From SIG469 sp964541215 (GTDB taxonomy: Bacteria > Bacillota > Clostridia > Oscillospirales > Oscillospiraceae): a stretch of 7,994 nt of DNA. Position numbers and translations under genes: made by a program. Shown one piece after another: positions 1 to 5,510 of the stretch (position 1 is the first letter of the stretch; every line of letters begins with the position of its first letter). The DNA is taken from NCBI GenBank assembly GCA_964541215.1, contig CAZIPP010000061.1, positions 1 to 7,994 on the forward strand. Direction: 5' to 3'. Below the pieces are notes generated by a model. The model saw only the letters and a list, made by a program, of their open reading frames with translations. It did no database searches and had not been told where the DNA came from.

Positions 1-11
1 AGTGCGATGCA

Positions 12-61
12 GCAAACTGAGAAACCGTGTCAAAATGGTCCAAAGGACTATTTTGTCACGC
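12..61. repeat. Left copy of a 50-bp palindromic repeat, inverted relative to the right copy
   Basis: These 50 bases are the reverse complement of 7945-7994 with one mismatch (position 56, T where the other copy predicts A). The unit has two parts. An outward-facing 14-nt tail (12-25, GCAAACTGAGAAAC) is followed by an imperfect hairpin with 16-nt arms (26-41 and 45-60) around a 3-nt AAA loop. It lies directly beyond the terminator of the solute-binding protein gene. It codes for nothing recognisable. It is best read as an interspersed REP-like or MITE-like palindrome; only two copies are visible here, so family size is unknown. Confidence 0.85.
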
Positions 62-63
62 TG

Positions 64-95
64 AAAAAACGCCATCCTGTTGGATGGCGTTTTTT
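64..95 (-). terminator. Intrinsic terminator of the solute-binding protein gene, probably bidirectional
   Basis: A perfect inverted repeat has 14-nt arms (64-77, AAAAAACGCCATCC, and 82-95) around a TGTT loop. The GC-rich core is flanked by A6 on one side and T6 on the other, so both strands give a hairpin followed by a U-tract. It starts 13 nt past the stop codon of the minus-strand gene that ends at 109, and so argues against a co-transcribed permease gene immediately downstream. Confidence 0.88.
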
Positions 96-108
96 AACAT
101 GTGTGGTT

Positions 109-1833
109 TTACTTTGCCATATAATCGTCGTAAGCCTGCTGCTTGTAACCAAGAGCGGTTTCGATATTCATGGACATCAGGTCTGCTTCGAGAGCTTCCA
201 TAGCAGAGATCTCTTCTTCGCCAAGAACTACCTTGAAGAACAGTTCTTCCATATAGGTTGCAATATCACTCATGATATTATTGTATTCAATCTGTTCCTC
301 ACCCTCGAGTACGATAGAGGTGGAATATGTACAGCGATCGCTGGTGTATTTATTGCTGTTCCAGCCGAGATACGCGTTCATCTGGACATCGTCATAGGTC
401 ACCTGATACTTTTCCCAGTTATAAACAAAGGGGAATGCGCAGGCAGTGTAGACGTTTTCAAGCAGATTGGAGGGGAATCCCTTGGGATTAGCAATGATGA
501 GGTCAGCCATCATGGGAGTTCCGTCTTCTGCATAGTAGAAGGTCTCGCCCTCAACACCGTAGTTTACAAGGAAGCTGCCATCTTCACTGTAAAGATAATC
601 GAACCACTTTATAAGAGTATCCACATTTTCGCAGGCGGTGGAAATGTTCCAGGGATAATCGGTCCATGTTTCATCGCTGGATACAAGGTAATCGGTACCC
701 TCTTCGTCAAGCAGAGGATCGGGCAGCGGAGTCAGTGTAAAGCCACCGGTGGAAGATGTATTGGAAATCTGCATAACGCTGCTGTCCCAAACGCCGGCAG
801 CTCCGCTCATGATGCATCCGGTATCGGCGTCGCGAGTGTTTGTACGGGTATAGAATTCGTGGTCAAGTATACCCTCGGCATACCAATCCGAAAGCATTTT
901 TACAAGGTCAATGTAGTTCTGGTCGAGACCGCTGTAATTGACAACACCGTTTTCAACATAGAAAGCATCGGAGCCAAAACCGGGAACGCCATAGCCGTTG
1001 TAAATTCTGTTCAGATATCCTGTGTAGCTCATAAGCAGGGTGTTGGTTGCTCCCTTTTCATTATAGAAAGCAAGCAGCAGATCGTGGAGCTCGTCATAGG
1101 TTGTAGGGGTCTCAAGACCAAGTTCCTCCATCCAGTCTGCTCTTGCAACAAGACCACCGGGATTGCCTTCAAGCTTTTCGAATATCTTGGGCATGCTTAC
1201 GAACTTGCCGCCGGTGGTAAACATGGACTTTTTCAGTCTGCTGTTGGCGTCAAGCAGAGCGGAAAGGTTAGGCATAGTCTCAGGAGTAACGTAATCAATG
1301 AGGTCAATGATAACGCCATCTTCCACAGCCATGTCAGCACCGCCGGTATAGGAACCGGATGCGCCCTGAATAATATCGCAGTAGTCACCGGAAGCTATCA
1401 TTACATTGAACATTTCAGAAGCCTGTTCAGTGGATACCATGTTCCAGTCAATGTGGATGTTGGTCAGTTTTTCCAGTTCAGAATGGACAAAACTGGTCTC
1501 TCCGGGGTCTTCACCAAACTGAGAAAGTACAGGCGGCCACTCGGAATAAACGGAATAAGTTACAAGTTCATCAGAGATGGGCAGAGTGTAGGTGTTGCGT
1601 TCCACAAGACTCAGGTCTTCAACATCTTCCTTCGCCTCTTGTTCTGCTGGTGCAGGTTCTTCGGGAGCAGGCTCGGTTTCAGGCTCTGCTTCGGAAACAA
1701 CCTCTTGTTCAGGCTGTTCAGAAACCGGAGTTTCGGGTTCCGCCCGGACTTGCTCACTTTCAGTCGAGCATGCGGAAATGAGAAGCATCATCATGGCAAC
1801 AACGAGTATGATAGACAGGATACGCTTTTTCAT
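109..1833 (-). CDS. ABC transporter extracellular solute-binding lipoprotein
   Basis: This 574-residue secreted lipoprotein is probably the substrate-capturing component of an ABC importer, anchored on the outer face of the membrane. A basic start (MKKR) leads into a hydrophobic helix and a lipobox, ISAC, with the lipidated Cys at residue 22. Residues 23-73 form an acidic Pro/Glu-rich linker. The rest resembles the large family-1 / LplA-type solute-binding proteins of Firmicutes that usually bind oligosaccharides; 'RADWMEELGLETPTTYDEL' is typical of that group. The reading frame continues upstream to 1899, but ATG 1833 is preferred: it follows AGAAAGGAGA at good spacing and gives a clean signal peptide. 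No permease or ATPase gene is in the window, and a strong terminator follows, so it looks like an orphan binding protein. The ligand cannot be told from sequence. Confidence 0.9.
   Translation of the reverse strand: MKKRILSIILVVAMMMLLISACSTESEQVRAEPETPVSEQPEQEVVSEAEPETEPAPEEPAPAEQEAKEDVEDLSLVERNTYTLPISDELVTYSVYSEWPPVLSQFGEDPGETSFVHSELEKLTNIHIDWNMVSTEQASEMFNVMIASGDYCDIIQGASGSYTGGADMAVEDGVIIDLIDYVTPETMPNLSALLDANSRLKKSMFTTGGKFVSMPKIFEKLEGNPGGLVARADWMEELGLETPTTYDELHDLLLAFYNEKGATNTLLMSYTGYLNRIYNGYGVPGFGSDAFYVENGVVNYSGLDQNYIDLVKMLSDWYAEGILDHEFYTRTNTRDADTGCIMSGAAGVWDSSVMQISNTSSTGGFTLTPLPDPLLDEEGTDYLVSSDETWTDYPWNISTACENVDTLIKWFDYLYSEDGSFLVNYGVEGETFYYAEDGTPMMADLIIANPKGFPSNLLENVYTACAFPFVYNWEKYQVTYDDVQMNAYLGWNSNKYTSDRCTYSTSIVLEGEEQIEYNNIMSDIATYMEELFFKVVLGEEEISAMEALEADLMSMNIETALGYKQQAYDDYMAK
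1615..1767 (-). other. Acidic Pro/Glu-rich linker of the solute-binding lipoprotein
   Basis: Residues 23-73 of the lipoprotein are dominated by Glu, Pro, Ala and Ser (for example EPETEPAPEEPAPAEQEAKE). The stretch carries few hydrophobic residues and no predicted fold. It probably acts as a flexible tether that holds the binding domain away from the membrane and through the cell wall. Confidence 0.75.
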
Positions 1834-1863
1834 GGGAAATCTCCTTTCTTTTGTATAAAAACG

Positions 1864-1891
1864 ATTATACCACTTCCAGGATACATTTCCA
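1864..1891 (-). promoter_or_regulatory. Probable extended -10 promoter of the solute-binding protein gene
   Basis: On the minus strand TATAAT (1864-1869) is preceded by TGG, giving the extended -10 form TGnTATAAT. The best -35 match is a weak TGGAAA (1886-1891) at 16 nt. The extended -10 would compensate. The -10 box lies 30 nt upstream of ATG 1833, which implies a short leader. No operator-like palindrome overlaps it. Confidence 0.55.
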
Positions 1892-1938
1892 GTAATCATG
1901 ACAAATGTGAAGCCGAAAACACAATATTGATATTAAAC

Positions 1939-1984
1939 ACAAGATAAAACGCTGTCATTGGGTAATGACGGCGTTTTATCTTGT
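1939..1984 (-). terminator. Long near-perfect hairpin, likely terminator between the two minus-strand transcription units
   Basis: Arms of 21 nt (1939-1959 and 1964-1984) around a 4-nt loop differ at a single pair (1953/1970, T against G). Each arm carries AAAACGC or its complement, so a T-rich stretch (GCGTTTTATCTTGT) closes the 3' arm on either strand. It sits 142 nt downstream of the PfoR-like gene stop and about 50 nt upstream of the predicted lipoprotein promoter, where a terminator is expected. The U-tract is interrupted, and a long stem of this kind could also be a small palindromic repeat. Confidence 0.55.
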
Positions 1985-2040
1985 GAGTCTTTATTGGAAA
2001 GTTTCAGGAGACTGTAAGCTATAGAGCGCAATAATAAGAG

Positions 2041-2113
2041 AGGGATTTCACATCGTCGTGAGGTCAACAAGATCAGCTTTAATTATCTTGTTGACCTGAT
2101 CCCCGCTCGAAAT
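2041..2113. repeat. Hairpin-bearing noncoding element, possible remnant of a dispersed palindromic repeat
   Basis: A perfect 13-bp stem (2061-2073, AGGTCAACAAGAT, with 2085-2097) surrounds an 11-nt loop. Outside it, ATTTC (2045-2049) faces GAAAT (2109-2113), so symmetry extends over the whole element. The ends (GGATTTCA at the left, CTCGAAATGACA at the right) resemble a type of dispersed repeat I associate with clostridial genomes; that is from memory and unchecked. On the minus strand it starts 13 nt past the PfoR-like stop but has no T-tract, so it is a weak terminator candidate by itself. Confidence 0.45.
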
Positions 2114-2125
2114 GACAGTATGACC

Positions 2126-3208
2126 TTAATCCAGCTTCAGGTCGCCTTCCTTGATCCAGCCGATTTTGCGGCAAACAAGACCCAGTGCCCAGCAGATGAT
2201 CGCCGGCAGCACGAAACAAATAAGCACAAGACCTATCCAGTCCATAGCAGTGATGGACTCTTTAACACCTGCAGCAATATCGTTAAGCCAGCCGGTGTAA
2301 ATACCGATCTGTCCCACCAGACCGCAGGTTCCCATTCCCGAGGAAACGGCTGCACCGTTCATCTCGAGTTTGAAAACACAGGTTGCAATGGGTCCGGTGA
2401 TGGCAGAGGTAACGATAGCAGGTATCCAGATTTTGGGATTCTTGACGATGTTGCCCATCTGGAGCATGGAGGTACCAATACCCTGAGCCACAAGACCACC
2501 CCAACGGTTTTCACGGAAAGACATTACCGCAAAACCGACCATATTGGCGCAGCAGCCTGCAACTGCTGCACCGCCTGCAAGCCCGGTAAGTCCCAAAGCC
2601 GCGCAAATGGCCGCACTTGAGATCGGCAGAGTCAAAGCAATGCCGACAACTACAGAAACTACGATGCCCATGAGGAAGGGTCTAAGCTCTGTTGCCCACA
2701 TGATAAGCTGACCTACGGCGCTGGCAGCAGTACCGATAGGCTTTGCAATAAGAGCAGCAGCACCGATGCCGATAAGGATGGTAACGATGGGAGTAACAAG
2801 AATATCAACTTTTGTTTCGCCGGCAACCATCTTGCCAAACTCAGCAGCAATAATGGCAACAAACAAAACAGCCAGCGGTCCACCTGCTCCACCAAGGGCA
2901 TTGGTAGCAAAACCCACAGGTATAAGCGAAAACAGAACAAGGTTAGGCGCCTGCAAAGCATAACCGATAGCAACTGCCATAGCAGGACCAACCATTGCTG
3001 ATGCAACACCGCCTACGGTATAGCCTGTTTCACCAAGTGTTTCCGTCAGAAACCCAATGTTGAACTGAGAACCGACGGTATTAAGGATCGTACCTATAAG
3101 CAAAGAACAGAAAAGACCTTGAGCCATTGCGCCCAAAGCATCAACACCGTAACGTTTTGCGGAAAAAACTATATTTTTGCGTTTCAAAAATTCCTTGAAT
3201 TTTGACAT
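2126..3208 (-). CDS. PfoR-like (PTS_EIIC_2 family) polytopic membrane protein, candidate niacin transporter
   Basis: This 360-residue integral membrane protein is rich in Gly, Ala, Ile and Val, with about nine or ten hydrophobic segments (roughly 22-45, 64-83, 88-105, 110-127, 138-157, 178-220 as two, 262-279, 292-308 and 322-346). It resembles the family named for Clostridium perfringens PfoR and filed under PTS EIIC. Family-like stretches include ETKVDILVTPI (131-141), LPISSAAI (194-201) and NPKIWIPAI (257-265). No phosphorylatable EIIA or EIIB domain is attached or nearby, so sugar PTS function is unsupported. ATG 3208 follows AAAGGTG at 7 nt. The gene is downstream of pncB and niaR and has its own consensus promoter, overlapped by a NiaR-like operator. 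I infer uptake of nicotinate or a related precursor. The family call is fairly safe; the substrate is a hypothesis. Confidence 0.85.
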   Translation of the reverse strand: MSKFKEFLKRKNIVFSAKRYGVDALGAMAQGLFCSLLIGTILNTVGSQFNIGFLTETLGETGYTVGGVASAMVGPAMAVAIGYALQAPNLVLFSLIPVGFATNALGGAGGPLAVLFVAIIAAEFGKMVAGETKVDILVTPIVTILIGIGAAALIAKPIGTAASAVGQLIMWATELRPFLMGIVVSVVVGIALTLPISSAAICAALGLTGLAGGAAVAGCCANMVGFAVMSFRENRWGGLVAQGIGTSMLQMGNIVKNPKIWIPAIVTSAITGPIATCVFKLEMNGAAVSSGMGTCGLVGQIGIYTGWLNDIAAGVKESITAMDWIGLVLICFVLPAIICWALGLVCRKIGWIKEGDLKLD

Positions 3209-3230
3209 TTTCCTTCACCTTTAACAACAA

Positions 3231-3272
3231 AATAGGTCTTAACAGGTGTCTTGACACCTGTTAAGACCTATT
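3231..3272. promoter_or_regulatory. 42-bp perfect palindrome, predicted NiaR operator
   Basis: The left arm AATAGGTCTTAACAGGTGTC (3231-3250) and its exact reverse complement (3253-3272) flank a TT centre. The core GGTGTC TT GACACC matches my memory of the Firmicutes NiaR motif. It overlaps the -10 box and the likely start of the promoter for the PfoR-like gene, which is a repressing position. The niaR gene ends 30 nt away. The outer arms repeat an AGGTCTT / AAGACCT pair, so two dimers might bind side by side. An alternative is a terminator for pncB-niaR, but there is no good T-tract and the promoter overlap favours an operator. Confidence 0.75.
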
Positions 3273-3297
3273 ATACTCATGCAACTGTATTTGTCAA
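3270..3297 (-). promoter_or_regulatory. Consensus sigma-A promoter of the PfoR-like gene
   Basis: On the minus strand a perfect TTGACA (3292-3297) and a perfect TATAAT (3270-3275) are separated by 16 nt. The expected start, near 3263, lies inside the 42-bp palindrome and leaves a leader of about 55 nt before ATG 3208. Two perfect boxes suggest strong expression when the repressor is off DNA. Confidence 0.8.
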
Positions 3298-3301
3298 TCA
3301 T

Positions 3302-3814
3302 CTACTTGTACAAAAATCCTGCTGCTTCCAGCGCTTCTTTTACTCTTTCGACAGCTTCTTCATCGGGACACTGCAAAGTATGCAGGTGAACTCCTCCTGT
3401 TAATGATGAAAGTGGCTGTGCGCCGTTTTCCTCAGTGCTTTTTATGAAGCGTGAGACATCATAGCGGGAGCTGAGATCCAGTTTACCGGTGAGCTGACCG
3501 TAAACCGGATGTTCAACGATAACATCAATGACCCGGCATCCGTTATCCACCATAATGTTCAGCTCCGACTCCATTTCCATACCGCTGTGGACACAAGCAA
3601 GAGTAGTCACAATACCCTCAGCCGCACGTTTTACAACATATCCCCGGGGAGTGGCCTCAATGTCCTCTCCGGCAGCCCGAAGCAAGGCTATATCTCCCAC
3701 TATTACCTGACGACTGACAGAAAACATGGAAGCCAAAGCTGCGGCGCTGATAGGTGCATCGTCTGCCTGAAGCAGTATTTTTTTCAGTTGTTCTCTACGC
3801 GTCTCAGCATTCAT
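3302..3814 (-). CDS. niaR: Niacin-responsive transcriptional repressor NiaR (HTH_11 plus 3H domain)
   Basis: This 170-residue repressor senses nicotinate and controls NAD-precursor genes in Firmicutes and Thermotogales. Residues 5-60 form a DeoR/BirA-like winged helix-turn-helix (ISAAALASMFSVSRQVIVGD contains the recognition helix), followed by RGYVV. Residues 70-168 form the 3H domain. Its histidines are visible at H76 (CVHSG), H102 (VEHPVYG) and H143/H145 (GGVHLHTL), with E84 eight residues after H76. From memory, the Thermotoga maritima homologue TM1602 binds metal through an equivalent His-Glu-His-His set, so ligand sensing seems intact. Length is normal for the family. The ATG lies 17 nt after the pncB stop, behind AAAAAGGAGC, so the two genes are surely co-transcribed. 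The candidate operators at 3231-3272 and 5399-5410 point to control of its own operon and of the downstream membrane protein. Confidence 0.92.
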   Translation of the reverse strand: MNAETRREQLKKILLQADDAPISAAALASMFSVSRQVIVGDIALLRAAGEDIEATPRGYVVKRAAEGIVTTLACVHSGMEMESELNIMVDNGCRVIDVIVEHPVYGQLTGKLDLSSRYDVSRFIKSTEENGAQPLSSLTGGVHLHTLQCPDEEAVERVKEALEAAGFLYK

Positions 3815-3831
3815 CGTTCTGCTCCTTTTTG

Positions 3832-5280
3832 TCAGGATTTATGTTTCAGCAGGTCATAACGGATATCCCAAAGCTTCTGGGAAAAGTCAACATAGTAGTT
3901 GTGAGGGTTATCGAAACGCTTTACTTCGTCCCAAAGGGTGTCCACCTGCTGAGCGCAATACTCCTTCACTTCGTCCAGAGTTGGGCACTGATATACCTGC
4001 TTGCCGTTCAGGAATACAGGCACCAGCAGTTCTTTGGCTGAGAAGTCATATACGTTCTTGGTTTTCCATGTTGCCTCAGGATCAAATATCACCATTTCGC
4101 CGGAATCATCCACCACTTCATCGTGGACGCACATGTAGTCAGCAATAGCCTTACCGGTATCATTACCAAACAGGCGATATATCTTCTTAAAATGGGGTAC
4201 GGTTATCTTTCCTATGTTTTCGCTTATTTTTATCTTGGGTACGATAGTGCCGTCCTCGTCCTCAACAGCCACCAGTTTATATACGCCGCCGAAAACAGGT
4301 TCGCTGCGGGCAGTTATCAGGCGTTCGCCAACACCGAAGCAGTCTATCTTCGCGTCCTGAAGCATCAGATCCTGAATAATATACTCATCCAGTGAATTGG
4401 ATACAGTAATGGTGCATTCGGTCCAGCCGGCATCGTCCAGCATCTTGCGTGCCTTTCTGGTGAGGTATGCGATATCTCCGGAGTCAAGGCGGATGCCGCA
4501 CTTGGTGATGCCCTTAGGCTTGAGCACATCATTAAATGCGCGGATCGCATCAGGTATACCGCTTTTCAGGGTGTTATATGTATCTACCAGCAAAGTTGCG
4601 TTGTTGGGATATATCTCACAGTAGGTCTTAAAGGCTTCATACTGGGTATCGAACATCTGCACCCACGCGTGAGCCATGGTACCGCCTGCTTTTACGCCGA
4701 AGAGCTGGTCGGAAATGGTGCAGGCCGTTCCGGCGCAACCGCCAATATATGCTGCTCTGGCTCCAAGGATAGCGCCGTCGGCGCCCTGAGCGCGGCGTGA
4801 ACCAAACTCAAGCACCGTTCTGCCCTGAGCCGCACGGCAAATGCGGTTTGCTTTGGTGGCAATAAGGCTCTGGTGGTTGATACAGAGGAGCATATAAGTC
4901 TCCAGCAGCTGAGCCTGGATCGCGGGAGCACGAACGCAGATAAGCGGCTCCTTTGGGAAAACAGGAGTACCTTCCGGAACTGCCCATACATCACCGGTGA
5001 ATTCAAAGTTTCTAAGGTATTCAAGGAAGTCTTCCGGGAACAGGTTTCTGCCTCTCAAATATTCGATATCCTCATCGCTGAAATGCAGATCGTTGATATA
5101 ATCTATGACCTGCTCTAGTCCGGCAGCTATTGCAAATCCTCCATTATCGGGAACAGAGCGGAAAAACAGGTCAAAGTAAGTTACCCTGTCTTTATAGCCA
5201 TACTGGAAATATCCGTTTGCCATGGTCAGCTCATAAAAGTCGCAGAGCATGGTCAGATTAAGGTTGTCTTTCGTGTTCAT
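3832..5280 (-). CDS. pncB: Nicotinate phosphoribosyltransferase
   Basis: This cytoplasmic enzyme joins nicotinate to PRPP, with ATP hydrolysis, to make nicotinate mononucleotide, the committed step of niacin salvage to NAD. It has 482 residues, normal for the Gram-positive type. The N terminus (TMLCDFYELTMANGYF) is characteristic. Further marks are the loop FGSRRAQGADGA (159-170), the presumed phosphorylated histidine H204 in GGTMAHAW, DTYNTLKSG, the sugar-phosphate-binding RLDSGDIAYL and FGVGERLITA. All key elements look intact. ATG 5280 is chosen over an in-frame TTG at 5286 because CGGAG sits 9 nt before the ATG but only 3 nt before the TTG. It heads an operon with niaR. A candidate promoter lies about 100 nt upstream with a degenerate NiaR-like site. 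No nadA, nadB or nadC is seen in the window. Confidence 0.95.
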   Translation of the reverse strand: MNTKDNLNLTMLCDFYELTMANGYFQYGYKDRVTYFDLFFRSVPDNGGFAIAAGLEQVIDYINDLHFSDEDIEYLRGRNLFPEDFLEYLRNFEFTGDVWAVPEGTPVFPKEPLICVRAPAIQAQLLETYMLLCINHQSLIATKANRICRAAQGRTVLEFGSRRAQGADGAILGARAAYIGGCAGTACTISDQLFGVKAGGTMAHAWVQMFDTQYEAFKTYCEIYPNNATLLVDTYNTLKSGIPDAIRAFNDVLKPKGITKCGIRLDSGDIAYLTRKARKMLDDAGWTECTITVSNSLDEYIIQDLMLQDAKIDCFGVGERLITARSEPVFGGVYKLVAVEDEDGTIVPKIKISENIGKITVPHFKKIYRLFGNDTGKAIADYMCVHDEVVDDSGEMVIFDPEATWKTKNVYDFSAKELLVPVFLNGKQVYQCPTLDEVKEYCAQQVDTLWDEVKRFDNPHNYYVDFSQKLWDIRYDLLKHKS

Positions 5281-5344
5281 TCTCAAAAACTCCGTATTTT
5301 TAGCATAAAATTTGCACTTATTCTACTACCTTCGCATCCACAAA

Positions 5345-5365
5345 GCAATCCCTTTTTGGGGTTGC
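5345..5365. other. Small hairpin in the predicted pncB leader
   Basis: GCAATCCC (5345-5352) pairs with GGGGTTGC (5358-5365) across a TTTTT loop with one G-T wobble. In the pncB transcript the same structure has one A-C mismatch. It lies downstream of the predicted pncB promoter and 65 nt before the ATG. No terminator T-tract follows it in either direction, and its role is unknown. Confidence 0.35.
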
Positions 5366-5377
5366 CAAAAAATAAAC

Positions 5378-5405
5378 AATATAATTTAGAACAATAAAGT
5401 GTAAA
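5378..5405 (-). promoter_or_regulatory. Candidate promoter of the pncB-niaR operon
   Basis: On the minus strand TTTACA (5400-5405) and TATATT (5378-5383) are 16 nt apart, each one or two bases from consensus. The start would fall near 5371, giving a leader of about 90 nt. The region is AT-rich, so alternative boxes exist; the choice is supported mainly by the overlapping NiaR-like half-sites. Confidence 0.5.
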
Positions 5406-5410
5406 GACAC
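5399..5410. promoter_or_regulatory. Degenerate NiaR-like site over the pncB -35 region
   Basis: On the minus strand this reads GTGTCTTTACAC. It differs at one base from the core GTGTCTTGACAC of the perfect operator at 3242-3261, with a few further matches outside (CA before, T after). It covers the predicted -35 box of pncB, so bound NiaR would block the promoter. It is also 100 nt upstream of the divergent flavoprotein gene. The short length means chance similarity cannot be excluded. Confidence 0.45.
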
Positions 5411-5434
5411 ATGAATATACAATGATATTCATGT
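5409..5434. promoter_or_regulatory. Palindrome in the divergent pncB / flavoprotein intergenic region
   Basis: ACATGAATAT (5409-5418) and its exact reverse complement (5425-5434) flank a 6-nt spacer. It touches the NiaR-like site, lies just upstream of the predicted pncB -35 box, and is about 77 nt upstream of the flavoprotein start. A dimeric regulator acting on the plus-strand genes is possible. I could not find a convincing -35/-10 pair for that gene; AT-rich sequence at 5466-5480 may hold its -10 box. Confidence 0.4.
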
Positions 5435-5510
5435 TACCTTTTTGATAATAGACATACCACTGTACTTGTATTAAAATTAAAGCATCTAAATGTTTGGAGG
5501 ATAAAGAAAA

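Noticed and set aside
1834..1899. Upstream start of the lipoprotein at 1899
   Set aside because: It would place 22 polar or aromatic residues before the signal peptide and run through the predicted promoter; ATG 1833 has an excellent ribosome site.
7..1947. A very long open frame on the plus strand across the first 1.9 kb
   Set aside because: It is antisense to the lipoprotein gene, runs through the intrinsic terminator, has no ribosome site and yields Cys/His/Phe-rich sequence with no recognisable domain. It is a shadow of minus-strand codon bias.
2120..2620. Plus-strand open frame antisense to the PfoR-like gene
   Set aside because: The translation is polar and low in conserved features, while the minus-strand frame encodes an intact membrane protein with promoter and ribosome site.
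2126..3208. Sugar PTS permease as the function of the PfoR-like protein
   Set aside because: No EIIA, EIIB or sugar gene is present, and the regulatory context is niacin salvage; only the family name points to PTS.
5281..5286. TTG start for pncB two codons upstream of the ATG
   Set aside because: Only 3 nt separate CGGAG from the TTG, against 9 nt to ATG 5280, and the extra residues are not part of the family N terminus.
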